Source: DATCRE01 sp964235605
Lineage (GTDB): Bacteria > Bacteroidota > Bacteroidia > Cytophagales > Cyclobacteriaceae
Direction of reading: 5' to 3'
Assembly (NCBI GenBank): GCA_964235605.1
Contig: CAXSCR010000039.1
Location: forward strand, 1 to 45,306
DNA: 45,306 bases
Made by a program: the position numbers and the translations under genes. The notes beneath the pieces were generated by a model. That model did no database searches, was not told the DNA's origin, and worked only from the letters and a program-made list of their open reading frames with translations. This document shows, one piece after another, positions 9,123 to 17,352 of the stretch (the stretch's first letter is position 1; each line of letters starts with the position of its first letter).

Positions 9123-9497
9123 TTAATGTCTTATGCCACATACTTTACAAAACTTCATCTTGTTAGGCCGATGTTTTTTCGGTGGTCTCTTATGGCCGAA
9201 GTACATGGGATCTGAGTATTGTGGTTTCTCAAGCATGCGTTCGTTTTTAGTTTTTGCCTTCGCTGTTGCTTGCATGCGCTCAGCATACTCCTTGTCAGAC
9301 TCGTAGGTTGGACCTTGAATGGAAGATTTTTTCGATCTCTTTTTTGGTTGCTTATATTCCCTCTCCGGATAAGTAGGATCTAAAGAACTTGGTTGGGGCT
9401 GACCCGTTTCTTCATGTTTTTGCTTCTTCTTTGACTGCGCAAGCGAAACGCTCGCTAAAGCCATCAATAAAAGCATAAAAATAAATCTTGTTTGCAT
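9123..9497 (-). CDS. Small exported Lys-rich hypothetical protein
   Basis: The ATG at 9497 starts a clean signal peptide (QTRFIFMLLLMALASVSLAQ) with likely cleavage after ASVSLA. An upstream in-frame start at 9551 would put 18 charged residues in front of that signal, so I rejected it. The mature part, about 105 residues, is dominated by Lys, Pro, Gln and Tyr and should be largely disordered. It ends in a CKVCGIRH motif: a lone CxxC at the extreme C-terminus could bind metal or form a disulphide. It sits between the O-acylation cassette and the nuclease-like gene, all on the same strand. I do not recognise the family. Confidence 0.65.
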   Translation of the reverse strand: MQTRFIFMLLLMALASVSLAQSKKKQKHEETGQPQPSSLDPTYPEREYKQPKKRSKKSSIQGPTYESDKEYAERMQATAKAKTKNERMLEKPQYSDPMYFGHKRPPKKHRPNKMKFCKVCGIRH

Positions 9498-9644
9498 AAC
9501 TTTTATATAACCTCTGATTGTATCAAAAATTGCTACTGCCTCTTCAACCAATCGATGAGCGGCGTAAAAACGTTGATCAGTGATCGTTCAAACGATTAAA
9601 GATAATATCAGCCGCATATTTCAGGCCTTCATTAACATAAATAA

Positions 9645-10151
9645 TTAATAGCTTGATTTAGCTTGTAACATAGTTTGCTGTCTTCTAAAGATCCATGGAG
9701 GCGTTGGTGCGTGCTGCTCCCACAATCCCTTGCCGTTTTGTTGTGCTTTTGCTCTGTACGTTTCTAGATCCGGAATTGGATTCTTTTCGGCAGTCCATGC
9801 AAGGCCTTCTTTTAATAACGCTATACGAAGATCCATCTTACCTTCAACAAAAACTTCTGCCAGTTCATTACCCCAACGGTCCTTACCCTGAAAACGAACA
9901 GTTACTTTCTTTTTCATTGCTAATTTTTCAAGTAGGCGCTTTGCCTTATCGCCATAGGCTTGATTTAACTCCGGACTATCAATACCTGCTAGAAAAATTT
10001 TATGTGTTTGTTTATCTTCTCCTAATACTTCAAGTGTATTGCCATCTACTACAGACACCACCGTTCCCTTCATTTCGTCTCCACCACGAGCTACAGTTAA
10101 ACTGATACAGACAATTATCCATGTAACTCCTATCAACATAATGCTTTTCAT
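9645..10151 (-). CDS. Exported staphylococcal-nuclease-fold protein with a degenerate active site
   Basis: The ATG at 10151 starts a signal-type segment (about residues 1-22) followed by one SNase (thermonuclease) domain. Aligned by motif to staphylococcal nuclease, VVDGNTLEV replaces Asp21 with Asn, KIFLAGIDSPE replaces catalytic Arg35 with Phe while keeping Asp40 and Glu43, and DRWGNELAE replaces Arg87 with Asn. Three key catalytic or calcium-binding positions are therefore lost, while the fold-defining residues remain. The likely role is binding, or a very weak activity, rather than ordinary nuclease action. The start is decided by an AGGAGG Shine-Dalgarno six bases before the ATG; the longer frame (start at 10202) is unlikely. 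The neighbours upstream and downstream are also exported proteins. Confidence 0.85.
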   Translation of the reverse strand: MKSIMLIGVTWIIVCISLTVARGGDEMKGTVVSVVDGNTLEVLGEDKQTHKIFLAGIDSPELNQAYGDKAKRLLEKLAMKKKVTVRFQGKDRWGNELAEVFVEGKMDLRIALLKEGLAWTAEKNPIPDLETYRAKAQQNGKGLWEQHAPTPPWIFRRQQTMLQAKSSY

Positions 10152-10157
10152 TTTTTC

Positions 10158-10163
10158 CTCCTT
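10158..10163 (-). promoter_or_regulatory. Strong Shine-Dalgarno AGGAGG before the nuclease-fold gene
   Basis: On the minus strand AGGAGG stands six bases in front of the ATG at 10151. Other genes in this window mostly lack such a site, as is typical of Bacteroidota, so it is unusual here and fixes the start. Confidence 0.7.
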
Positions 10164-10278
10164 TTTTTTAGATATAAGAAAAGACTGTGATCTCAATTTC
10201 ACCTTTCAACCACCTGCTTTATGAAGCAAAAAAGTTACCAATTGAAACCAGGCAATTCTACATTGAAAATGCGGGGTG

Positions 10279-10322
10279 TAAAACGCCAAAAGTTTTAATA
10301 GTTCCGTTTTGGGAACTTGGCG
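10279..10322 (-). terminator. Probable terminator after the TPR gene
   Basis: On the minus strand, 15 bases past the TPR stop, CGCCAA pairs with TTGGCG and an inner GTTCC pairs with GGAAC, followed by TTTT. The T-run is short, so this is a moderate candidate. Confidence 0.5.
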
Positions 10323-10336
10323 GCTACATGAGAAGC

Positions 10337-13300
10337 TTACTTGCAGTATTGATCAATCTGAAAACGGGCTTTCGAGTCTCCATATTCCACTGCTTTGCGC
10401 CAATCAAAACAAGCTTTGTCGTTGTCTTTAAGTTGATAAAAGAAGTTTCCGCGCTGCTTATAAAATGACGAATTCTTAGGCTCTAACCGAATGGCTTCAT
10501 CCATATCTGATACACCGGCACCGTAATCTTCCATTTCTGATTTGCATGTAGCGCGGTTGTAATAAGCAATAGCATCATTTGAATTTATTTGAAGCACACG
10601 ATTATAGTCTCCAATAGCGCCCTCAAAATCTTTTATATCTTCTTTAATCAGTGCTCGATTGAAGTACGCATCAATATTCTTTGGATCAACTTCAATAGCT
10701 TTACCAAGTTCTAAAATACCAGATTTGGTATCTTCTAAACCCAAGTACGCACGGCCTTTATTAATAAATAGTATCGCTGTATTCTCACCCGCTTTTTGTG
10801 CATTGTTAAAATCATCAATTGAGGGTTGATATTCTTGATGCTCCAACAGAATTAACCCGCGTTTATAGAAAACAGCTTTGTCCTTTACACCCGCTGCTAC
10901 TAGCTTATCAAAATAATCAAGTGCGGGACTAAACTTCTTCATGTTGTAATATGTATCGCCAAGCATTTGATATAATTCAACACCGGGCTTCTCGGTGAGC
11001 TTTTCTACCATGCGGAAATCTTTTACAGCATCATCATACCTATCGGTCTTAAAATATGCGTTACCGCGATTTTCAAACGCTTTGGTATAGGTTTGATTTT
11101 TATTAATTGCTTCTGTAAAATCAGCAATGGCCAGCGGATAATTTTCTTGCTTAAAATAAGCTTTACCTCGATTATTAAACAACACTGGATCCGTCAATCC
11201 CAGCGTGATAGCCTGGGTATAATCTAGTACTGCTTCAGGCAGATTGTTTACACTGAATTTTGCATCACCACGATGGAAAAATGCAAGGGCAAGTTTTGGA
11301 TCTTTCGCGATAGCGCTATTAAAATCACTTATTGCTTCTGTGTAAATTTTATTGTCATAATAGCAATAACCGCGCATATCAAAAGCCGTGGCTTCAAGCG
11401 TTCCAGTGGTTATGGCTTTATCGAGATCTGTAAAAGCAGATTTATAATCTTTTAAAAAGAATTTGGCTGCACCGCGCTGAAAAAAAACCTGAGTGTCTTT
11501 TTCTCCACTCTCGATAGCTTTATTAAAATCTGGTAATGATTTTTCGTACTGTTTCAATTCGAATAAAGAACTTCCGCGTGCTGAATAAACTTTTAGTTCC
11601 TTCGTTCCATTATCAGTCGCTTTCGTCAAATCGGCTACTGCACCTTGATAATCTTTGGTATAGAATTTAGAAATACCAAGTACAGCGAAGTCATCGCCGT
11701 CAGCTTCGGCTCTTGCAACAACAACAGCTAAATCTGAAATCACACCGGCATAATCCTTTAATATATACTTTGCTGCCGCACGATTTTCAAGTGCTAGTGT
11801 ATAATCTTTTCTTAATCCCAAAGCCCGATCAAAATCTGGTATAGATTCTTTGGTTAGCCCTGCCTTTAATTTGGCTTTGCCTCGGTTGTTGTAAATCACT
11901 TCGTCATTGGCGCCTAAAGTTATTGCCTTGTCATAAGCTTCAATAGCACCGTTAAAATTATCTTGTTTGAATCGTGCATTACCTAGTTGATAGTATATAT
12001 CCTTATTCTTAGTACCTAATGCGGCGGCTTTTTCAAGTGTTGGAATAGCTTCTTTTTCTTTTTTGGCGCCGATGTACGATAAGCCAAGACCTTCATATGT
12101 CGCCAAATCTGCTTTTCCTTTTTGAACTACCTTTTCGAGATCAGTAATTGTTGCTCCGTAATCTTTTAATTGAAAAGATGATTTACCACGTTTAACATAA
12201 ATCTCTTCATCTTTTTCACCTGCGGTTTCAGCAGCCGTTAGCGCTTCGACGGCACCCTTAAAATCTCCGGTTTCATAGCGTAGATAGCCAGCATACAAAG
12301 CTACATTGCCATCTTTAACGCCTGCTTTTAAGGCCTTATCTAAATACGCTTTAGCTGGTTCTTTCTTACCTAGATTATAATTCGCAATACCCAGCATCTT
12401 CACGAGTTCTGCTGATTCACCTTCAGCTGTTTTAACTTTCTCTAGGTCATCGACTGCGGCCGCATAATCTTTTAATGTATACTTCGCATTTCCTCGATTT
12501 GAAATTGCTTTTGTGTACGATGGATTGATCTGTATCGCTTGATTAAAATCAGTTACTGCACCCGGTAAATCGTTAAGACTCATCTTTGCCTTACCGCGAT
12601 TGTTAAATATTACAGCATCATTAGCTGATAGCTTAATAGCATTGTCATAATATTTAATGGCATTACTAAAATCATTTTTAGTAAAATAAATGTCTCCTAG
12701 ATTTTTATAGGCATCCACATCGCTTGCTCCAAGTGATACCGCTTTCTCTAAATCTTTAAGAGAATTTTCATAATCTTTTTGGATATACTCAGCATTGCCT
12801 TTGTAGAGATAAATTTCTTTGGTTTGTATACCTGCATTGATAGCGCGACTTAGAGATTCAATCGCCATTGCATATTCTTTGTTTTTATACTGACAAGATC
12901 CTTGCTGATAAAAAACCTCTTTGTCGCTTACACCCATTGAAACTGCGGCTGACAAACTTTTTACCGCTTCTATACAATTACCTTCACTGGCTAGACTTAA
13001 GCCAAGCATTCTAAAAATATCCTTGTCCTTTACACCCTTTTGAACAACTGCTGTTAAGGCAGTCGCTGCGCCTTTAAAATCATTGATTGTATATTTCGCG
13101 GTTCCTACCTTTTGATAAATTTCAACGTCCGCTCTACCACTCGAAAGTAATTTTTCAAAATCAGCCACACTTCCCTTCCAATCCTGAATTTTATATTTCG
13201 CTTCGGCGCGATTCTCCAAAGCTTTATCATATGCTGGTTTCAATTCAAGTGCCTTATCGAAGTCTGGTATTGAACCTTTGAAATCTTGTAGATTAAATTT

Positions 13301-14524
13301 TGATTTACCACGGTTATTAAAAACAACAGCATCGGTTGGCGATTGTAAAATCGCCTGGTCATAATTTTTGATAGCTCCTGCAAAATCATTCTTCATGAAT
13401 TTGATGTCACCAATACTCTTGTGTGTCTCAACATCGTTAACACCAAGCGCTATAGCTTTATCTAAATCTTTTAAAGCATTATCATAATCTTTTTGCATCA
13501 ACTCTGCATTGCCCTTGTACATATATACTTCTTTTGTGTTGACACCTGCATTAATAGCACGGCTTAAAGATTCTATCGCTAACGGGTAATCTTTATTTTT
13601 ATATTGGCAAGTACCTAGCTGATTGAAAACATCTTTGTCACTTATTCCCATGGACACAGCCGCCATCAAACTTTTTACAGATCCAACGCAGTCACCTTGA
13701 AGCGCAAGGCTTAAGCCAAGCATTTTAAACACGTCTTTATCTTTAACGCTTTTGTTGACAATAATCGTTAAGGCATCACTTGATCCTTTATAGTCTGCGA
13801 GATTATATTTTGCTGTGCCTATTTTCTGATAAATCTCTACATCGGCCCTACCCCCAGCTAATATCTTTTCAAAATCTGAAATACTGCCTTTCCAATCTTG
13901 TACGTTATATCGTGCCTCTGCACGATTTTCGGTTGCCTTGTCATAAGTAGATTTTAATTCTAGAGCCTGATCGAAATCAGGAAGTGAGCCTTTAAAATCC
14001 TGGATGTTAAATTTGGCTTTGCCTCTGTTGTTGTATGTTACCGCATCTGCTTTGCCTGTCGTGATTGCTTTGTCATAGTTGGTTATTGCATCCTTATAGC
14101 TTTCCATTCGAAACTTAACATTTCCGAGATTTGAGAAAGTCTCGAAATTATTAGCGCCCATGCTTATTGCTTTCTCCAGATCAATAACCGCTCCCTGGTA
14201 GTCTTCAAGATTATATTTTGTATTTCCTCTGAATTCAAATAATTCCGTAGTGTTAATTCTGGCCTTTATTGCTTCATCAAAATCTGCTTTTGCTTTAGCA
14301 TAGTCTTTCAATTGATAGTAGGCTACACCGCGTTTAACAAAAACCTCTTTGTTACTAAAGTTTGAATTGATGAGTTGGGTGAATTGAATTGCCGCATCGT
14401 TCGTATCGCCAGCCTTTAATTTTTTTTGTGCCGCTCCCCATTTTACTTGCATAAGGGAATCTGTGTTTTGAGCAAAAGAAAAGGATGAGCAAAATAGCAA
14501 TCCAATAAGCAATTTGAATTTCAT
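10337..14524 (-). CDS. Secreted giant TPR-repeat protein (1395 residues)
   Basis: A signal peptide (KFKLLIGLLFCSSFSFAQ) is followed almost to the C-terminus by about 40 tandem tetratricopeptide repeats of 34 residues. They carry the canonical A/G-x3-Y/F and NNRGKAKFN-type helices and recurrent DYxxAIxDxxKAI signatures. Residues 151-388 and 389-626 form a near-duplicate block of 238 residues, exactly seven TPRs, sharing stretches such as GRADVEIYQK, QYKNK and AIESLSRAINAG; the pattern then continues in a more diverged form. The C-terminus (KACFDWRKAVEYGDSKA) is the usual closing unit of such proteins in this phylum. TPR superhelices are protein-docking scaffolds; the partner is unknown. It lies in the periplasm or outside the cell by its signal peptide. 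The long internal duplication could mislead short-read assembly. Confidence 0.93.
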   Translation of the reverse strand: MKFKLLIGLLFCSSFSFAQNTDSLMQVKWGAAQKKLKAGDTNDAAIQFTQLINSNFSNKEVFVKRGVAYYQLKDYAKAKADFDEAIKARINTTELFEFRGNTKYNLEDYQGAVIDLEKAISMGANNFETFSNLGNVKFRMESYKDAITNYDKAITTGKADAVTYNNRGKAKFNIQDFKGSLPDFDQALELKSTYDKATENRAEARYNVQDWKGSISDFEKILAGGRADVEIYQKIGTAKYNLADYKGSSDALTIIVNKSVKDKDVFKMLGLSLALQGDCVGSVKSLMAAVSMGISDKDVFNQLGTCQYKNKDYPLAIESLSRAINAGVNTKEVYMYKGNAELMQKDYDNALKDLDKAIALGVNDVETHKSIGDIKFMKNDFAGAIKNYDQAILQSPTDAVVFNNRGKSKFNLQDFKGSIPDFDKALELKPAYDKALENRAEAKYKIQDWKGSVADFEKLLSSGRADVEIYQKVGTAKYTINDFKGAATALTAVVQKGVKDKDIFRMLGLSLASEGNCIEAVKSLSAAVSMGVSDKEVFYQQGSCQYKNKEYAMAIESLSRAINAGIQTKEIYLYKGNAEYIQKDYENSLKDLEKAVSLGASDVDAYKNLGDIYFTKNDFSNAIKYYDNAIKLSANDAVIFNNRGKAKMSLNDLPGAVTDFNQAIQINPSYTKAISNRGNAKYTLKDYAAAVDDLEKVKTAEGESAELVKMLGIANYNLGKKEPAKAYLDKALKAGVKDGNVALYAGYLRYETGDFKGAVEALTAAETAGEKDEEIYVKRGKSSFQLKDYGATITDLEKVVQKGKADLATYEGLGLSYIGAKKEKEAIPTLEKAAALGTKNKDIYYQLGNARFKQDNFNGAIEAYDKAITLGANDEVIYNNRGKAKLKAGLTKESIPDFDRALGLRKDYTLALENRAAAKYILKDYAGVISDLAVVVARAEADGDDFAVLGISKFYTKDYQGAVADLTKATDNGTKELKVYSARGSSLFELKQYEKSLPDFNKAIESGEKDTQVFFQRGAAKFFLKDYKSAFTDLDKAITTGTLEATAFDMRGYCYYDNKIYTEAISDFNSAIAKDPKLALAFFHRGDAKFSVNNLPEAVLDYTQAITLGLTDPVLFNNRGKAYFKQENYPLAIADFTEAINKNQTYTKAFENRGNAYFKTDRYDDAVKDFRMVEKLTEKPGVELYQMLGDTYYNMKKFSPALDYFDKLVAAGVKDKAVFYKRGLILLEHQEYQPSIDDFNNAQKAGENTAILFINKGRAYLGLEDTKSGILELGKAIEVDPKNIDAYFNRALIKEDIKDFEGAIGDYNRVLQINSNDAIAYYNRATCKSEMEDYGAGVSDMDEAIRLEPKNSSFYKQRGNFFYQLKDNDKACFDWRKAVEYGDSKARFQIDQYCK
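12647..14074 (-). repeat. Tandem duplication of a 714-bp (7-TPR) block inside the TPR gene
   Basis: Codons 151-388 (13361-14074) and 389-626 (12647-13360) encode two aligned copies with a constant offset of 238 residues (7 x 34). Anchor motifs NNRGKAKFN, NNRGKSKFN and NNRGKAKMS occur at residues 165, 403 and 641. Confidence 0.85.
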
Positions 14525-14818
14525 GGAAATAGTAAGGTTGACCGATACTAAAGTTATTAAATTTTATGGGGGATTCTAGCGATGATTGAGAGCTAAAAGG
14601 GGTCAAAACATACACGTTAATGGACCTCAAATTAATGCATAGTGACGTGCTTTACACTTGGCAATATTATGCGAAACGAGTTAGTTAATCCTAACCTTCT
14701 TTGTTACTGTTTTAAGTTGATGGATTCTTTGAGTTATAAAAATGAGGCTAGAGACCAAAATGGACAGGGTGGCATATCCACATTTATCTATCTCGGGAAT
14801 AATATAATTAGTATTTGA

Positions 14819-15595
14819 CTACTTTCTAACAATTAATAACAAATCCAATGCATTAGATGCGTCATCTACGACGATATAATCGCTATGATGTATGTCGGTA
14901 ACTAACTTATCATCTCCGGTTTGAAGTTTATTCCGGTTCCAGCGATTTAGAATTTCATAGGGCAATCTCAGCAGCGCAGCTGGCAAACGGTATTGAAGGT
15001 TAAAAATATCCCATTTTGTAACACGTTCAACTGATTTCTTATTTTGCTCATAATAAGCCATCACTTTTTCATTTCCTGTAACGCCCTTCATCTCCACTTT
15101 TGCAAAAATCTTTTCTGCCAGGGTTTTAAGCTCCGTGGCAAGATATTCACGTATGTGCCATGGATTGCGAGACAAAGACATTTTACGGTTGGGCGTAGTT
15201 AGCAAAGCAATTCCGCCAGGCTTGAGTACCCGGTGAATTTCCTTGAGATACAAATAATCGTTCTCTATGTGTTCTATAACCTGAAAACTTACAATGCTAT
15301 CATAGCTATTATCTTGTAGACCCCCTAACGGTGGAATGTTCATACTAATAAATCTTCCCGTTGGATGTTCCTTCTGAAGATCATCAATGACCTCTTCTAT
15401 TTTATCTACAGCCGTAAAACTAGATGCATGTTCCAACAATAAACTAACCCCTCGTCCTTCACCACAACCTACTTCTAGCACATTGCCTTGAACATAATCT
15501 TTAGCAATTACATACGCTTTAAACAATCTCTGATGGATCGGATTGTCAGAAGTGATTTGTTCGCTTGTAATTTCGGTAGTGTAAACTTTGGCCAT
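14819..15595 (-). CDS. SAM-dependent methyltransferase (class I, type 11-like)
   Basis: This cytoplasmic protein of about 258 residues has the Rossmann methyltransferase fold. Motif I is NVLEVGCGEGRGVSLL (SAM binding), followed by an acidic ribose-contacting region (TAVDKIEEV), motif IV in DSIVSFQVIEHIEN, and the LKEIHRVLKPGGIALLTTPNR post-motif region. The pattern is that of Methyltransf_11/ubiE-like enzymes, which methylate small molecules or lipids and often occur near glycan loci. The substrate cannot be told. I chose the ATG at 15595 (MAKVYTTEITSEQ) over a TTG-initiated extension to 15616. It is transcribed divergently from the sigma-factor operon and lies about 290 bp upstream of the TPR gene. 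Confidence 0.88.
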   Translation of the reverse strand: MAKVYTTEITSEQITSDNPIHQRLFKAYVIAKDYVQGNVLEVGCGEGRGVSLLLEHASSFTAVDKIEEVIDDLQKEHPTGRFISMNIPPLGGLQDNSYDSIVSFQVIEHIENDYLYLKEIHRVLKPGGIALLTTPNRKMSLSRNPWHIREYLATELKTLAEKIFAKVEMKGVTGNEKVMAYYEQNKKSVERVTKWDIFNLQYRLPAALLRLPYEILNRWNRNKLQTGDDKLVTDIHHSDYIVVDDASNALDLLLIVRK

Positions 15596-15894
15596 GATGG
15601 CCGCAAAAATAAGCAAATGAATGAGAGATGTAGCTTAATTAAGCGTATAACTCAGGGAAATCGCTTTAAGTTGGTATATCAAACTTATAGCTTCTGGCTG
15701 CTAGCTTTAAGTTGCTAGCTCGTTTTTTAAAATTTTATGCAGATGACTCGCATGTCGGGCTAATGTTAGGGGTGTATTAAGTGTACCCCTTGCCAGAACC
15801 TTGGACCTTTACTAGCGCGCCTAATCCTTAAAGTAAATCATAATCCTTAGTTGTAAATCTTTCTGTTTAGCATTTTTTATTATTTTTGAGCACA
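15596..15894. other. Divergent intergenic region, methyltransferase / sigma operon
   Basis: About 300 bp without a gene. It contains an 11-bp direct repeat GCTTTAAGTTG (near 15662 and 15704) and a GCTAGC...GCTAGC stem near 15700-15720 followed by a short T-run. Promoters for both flanking units must lie here; only one exact TAnnTTTG box (15881-15888) was seen. Confidence 0.4.
15881..15888 (+). promoter_or_regulatory. TATTTTTG -7 box just before the sigma-factor gene
   Basis: An exact match to the Bacteroidota -7 consensus TAnnTTTG lies only 7 bases before the ATG at 15895, so a transcript from it would be nearly leaderless. No TTG -33 element sits at the expected 17-23 bp spacing, so this is weak. 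Confidence 0.3.
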
Positions 15895-16491
15895 ATGGAA
15901 GAAATAGAAGAAGCGGCACCAAGGCAAAATTATTCCGAGAAGGAAAAGTTGAACATCTTCAACAATGAGTTTATGCCTCATATTAACTCCATGTACAACT
16001 TTGCCTATCGCCTAACCTTAGACGGAGATGACTCCAAAGATCTCCTACAGGACACTTATTTAAAGGCGTATCGTTTTTTAAATTCGTTTCAGCAAGGAAC
16101 TAATGCCAAGGCATGGCTGTTTCGAATTCTGAAAAACAGTTTTATTAACGATTATCGCAAGAAGAGCAAGGAGCCTTCGAAGGTCGATTATCAAGAAGTA
16201 GAAAGTTTTTATAACTCCGAAGATGTAGATCGGCAAATAACGCCCGACTTACGCGTGGAGGCGCTAAAGGATATGATTGGTGATGAAATCTCCAACGCCT
16301 TAAACGCATTGGATGTAGACTTCAGAACAGTAATTATATTGTGTGATTTAGAGGGATTTAAGTACGATGAAATGGCCAAGATTCTTGACATACCAATAGG
16401 GACTGTAAGGAGCAGACTACACCGCGCACGCAATCTCCTGAAGGAAAAACTTAGCGAGTACGCCAAGCAAATGGGTTATAAAAACGCGTAA
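15895..16491 (+). CDS. ECF-family RNA polymerase sigma factor
   Basis: This extracytoplasmic-function sigma-70 factor has region 2 at about residues 25-95 (MYNFAYRLTLDGDDSKDLLQ, then DTYLKAYRFLNSF and AWLFRILKNSFINDYRKK) and region 4 at about 135-190 (FRTVIILCDLEGFKYDEMA, then IPIGTVRSRLHRARNLL). The region-4 helix-turn-helix is intact. I used the ATG at 15895 (MEEIEEAAPRQN) rather than a TTG at 15886, because that TTG is part of a possible promoter box. A small zinc-binding anti-sigma gene follows after 5 bp, and gmk and nadD lie in the same run. This suggests a stress or envelope regulator co-expressed with nucleotide and NAD synthesis genes. Confidence 0.93.
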   Translation: MEEIEEAAPRQNYSEKEKLNIFNNEFMPHINSMYNFAYRLTLDGDDSKDLLQDTYLKAYRFLNSFQQGTNAKAWLFRILKNSFINDYRKKSKEPSKVDYQEVESFYNSEDVDRQITPDLRVEALKDMIGDEISNALNALDVDFRTVIILCDLEGFKYDEMAKILDIPIGTVRSRLHRARNLLKEKLSEYAKQMGYKNA

Positions 16492-16496
16492 AGCAA

Positions 16497-16763
16497 ATGA
16501 ATAATATTGACGAAAACAAAATGGGCGATTGTGGTGACAAACGGAATTGCCTAGAAACGCTCCAACTTATATTAGATGGACAAGCCTCTCCAGAACAAAA
16601 AGCAGATTTTAAATTGCATATAGATGAATGCATGCCCTGTTTCCAACATTACAAATTCGATCAAACCATTAAAGAGTTGTTGAAATTAAAATGCAATAAC
16701 CCTGCGCCCAAAGAGCTAATAGAAAGTATAAAAAACAAAATCAGAGAAAACACGGTGTCTTAA
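16497..16763 (+). CDS. Small soluble zinc-finger (zf-HC2/ZAS-like) anti-sigma factor
   Basis: The 88-residue protein carries the ZAS signature H-x3-C-x2-C in LHIDECMPCFQHY, the zinc site of anti-sigma factors that bind ECF sigma region 2 and 4. An upstream histidine or cysteine that usually completes the site may be Cys13 or Cys19. Unlike many anti-sigmas it has no transmembrane segment, so it should act as a soluble cytoplasmic regulator, perhaps redox-responsive. It follows the sigma gene by 5 bp. Its stop codon overlaps the gmk start in TAATG, which implies translational coupling. Confidence 0.82.
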   Translation: MNNIDENKMGDCGDKRNCLETLQLILDGQASPEQKADFKLHIDECMPCFQHYKFDQTIKELLKLKCNNPAPKELIESIKNKIRENTVS

Positions 16764-17335
16764 TGGCGGGCAAGGCAATTATTTTTTGTGCGCCTTCCGG
16801 CTCCGGAAAAACTACCATCGTTAAACATCTTCTACAGACCAACGCTGATCTTGGTTTCTCAATTTCTGCCTCTACTCGCGATAAAAGAGGCCGAAAAGAA
16901 CAAAACGGAAAAGATTACTATTTCCTTTCACCTGATGAATTCAAGGATAAGATTGATAACAATGAATTCATTGAATGGGAAGAAGTCTATGAAGGAAACT
17001 TCTATGGCACACTAAAATCAGAAATTGATAGAATCTGGCGTGTCGGAAAAAATGTAATTTTTGATGTTGATGTAAAAGGGGGCTTACATTTGAAGGAATA
17101 CTTCGGTGATAAAGCGCTCTCTATTTTTGTTAAAGTAACATCTATGGAAGTATTAGAAGCCCGACTTCATGATCGCGGTACTGAATCTCCAGAAAGTCTT
17201 TCTCGAAGACTATTTAAAGCAAAATTTGAAATGTCGTTTCAAGACAAGTTTGATGTTGTATTAGCCAATGATGTTCTAGAAAACTCATTAGCGGAAGCAC
17301 AACGTCTTTATGACGAATTTAAGAATAAGCAGTAA
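16763..17335 (+). CDS. gmk: Guanylate kinase
   Basis: It phosphorylates GMP (and dGMP) to GDP with ATP in the cytoplasm, an essential step in nucleotide supply. The P-loop is CAPSGSGKTT at residues 8-17. GMP-binding residues lie in the DYYFLSPDEF and EWEEVYEGNFYGT region (about 52-85). The Mg/ATP-side motif FDVDVKGG follows, and the lid helix (RGTESPESLSRRL) contains the conserved arginines. At 190 residues it is full length. The ATG overlaps the preceding stop codon by one base (TAATG), and nadD follows after 17 bp. Confidence 0.96.
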   Translation: MAGKAIIFCAPSGSGKTTIVKHLLQTNADLGFSISASTRDKRGRKEQNGKDYYFLSPDEFKDKIDNNEFIEWEEVYEGNFYGTLKSEIDRIWRVGKNVIFDVDVKGGLHLKEYFGDKALSIFVKVTSMEVLEARLHDRGTESPESLSRRLFKAKFEMSFQDKFDVVLANDVLENSLAEAQRLYDEFKNKQ

Positions 17336-17352
17336 GCATTATCTTCTGCGCG

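Noticed and set aside
10187..10468. 93-codon plus-strand open frame near the TPR gene end
   Set aside because: It overlaps the TPR terminator and coding end on the other strand and has no family features.
15700..15732. GCTAGC stem followed by T's as a plus-strand terminator
   Set aside because: It lies in a divergent promoter region with no upstream plus-strand gene to terminate, and the stem is only 6 bp.
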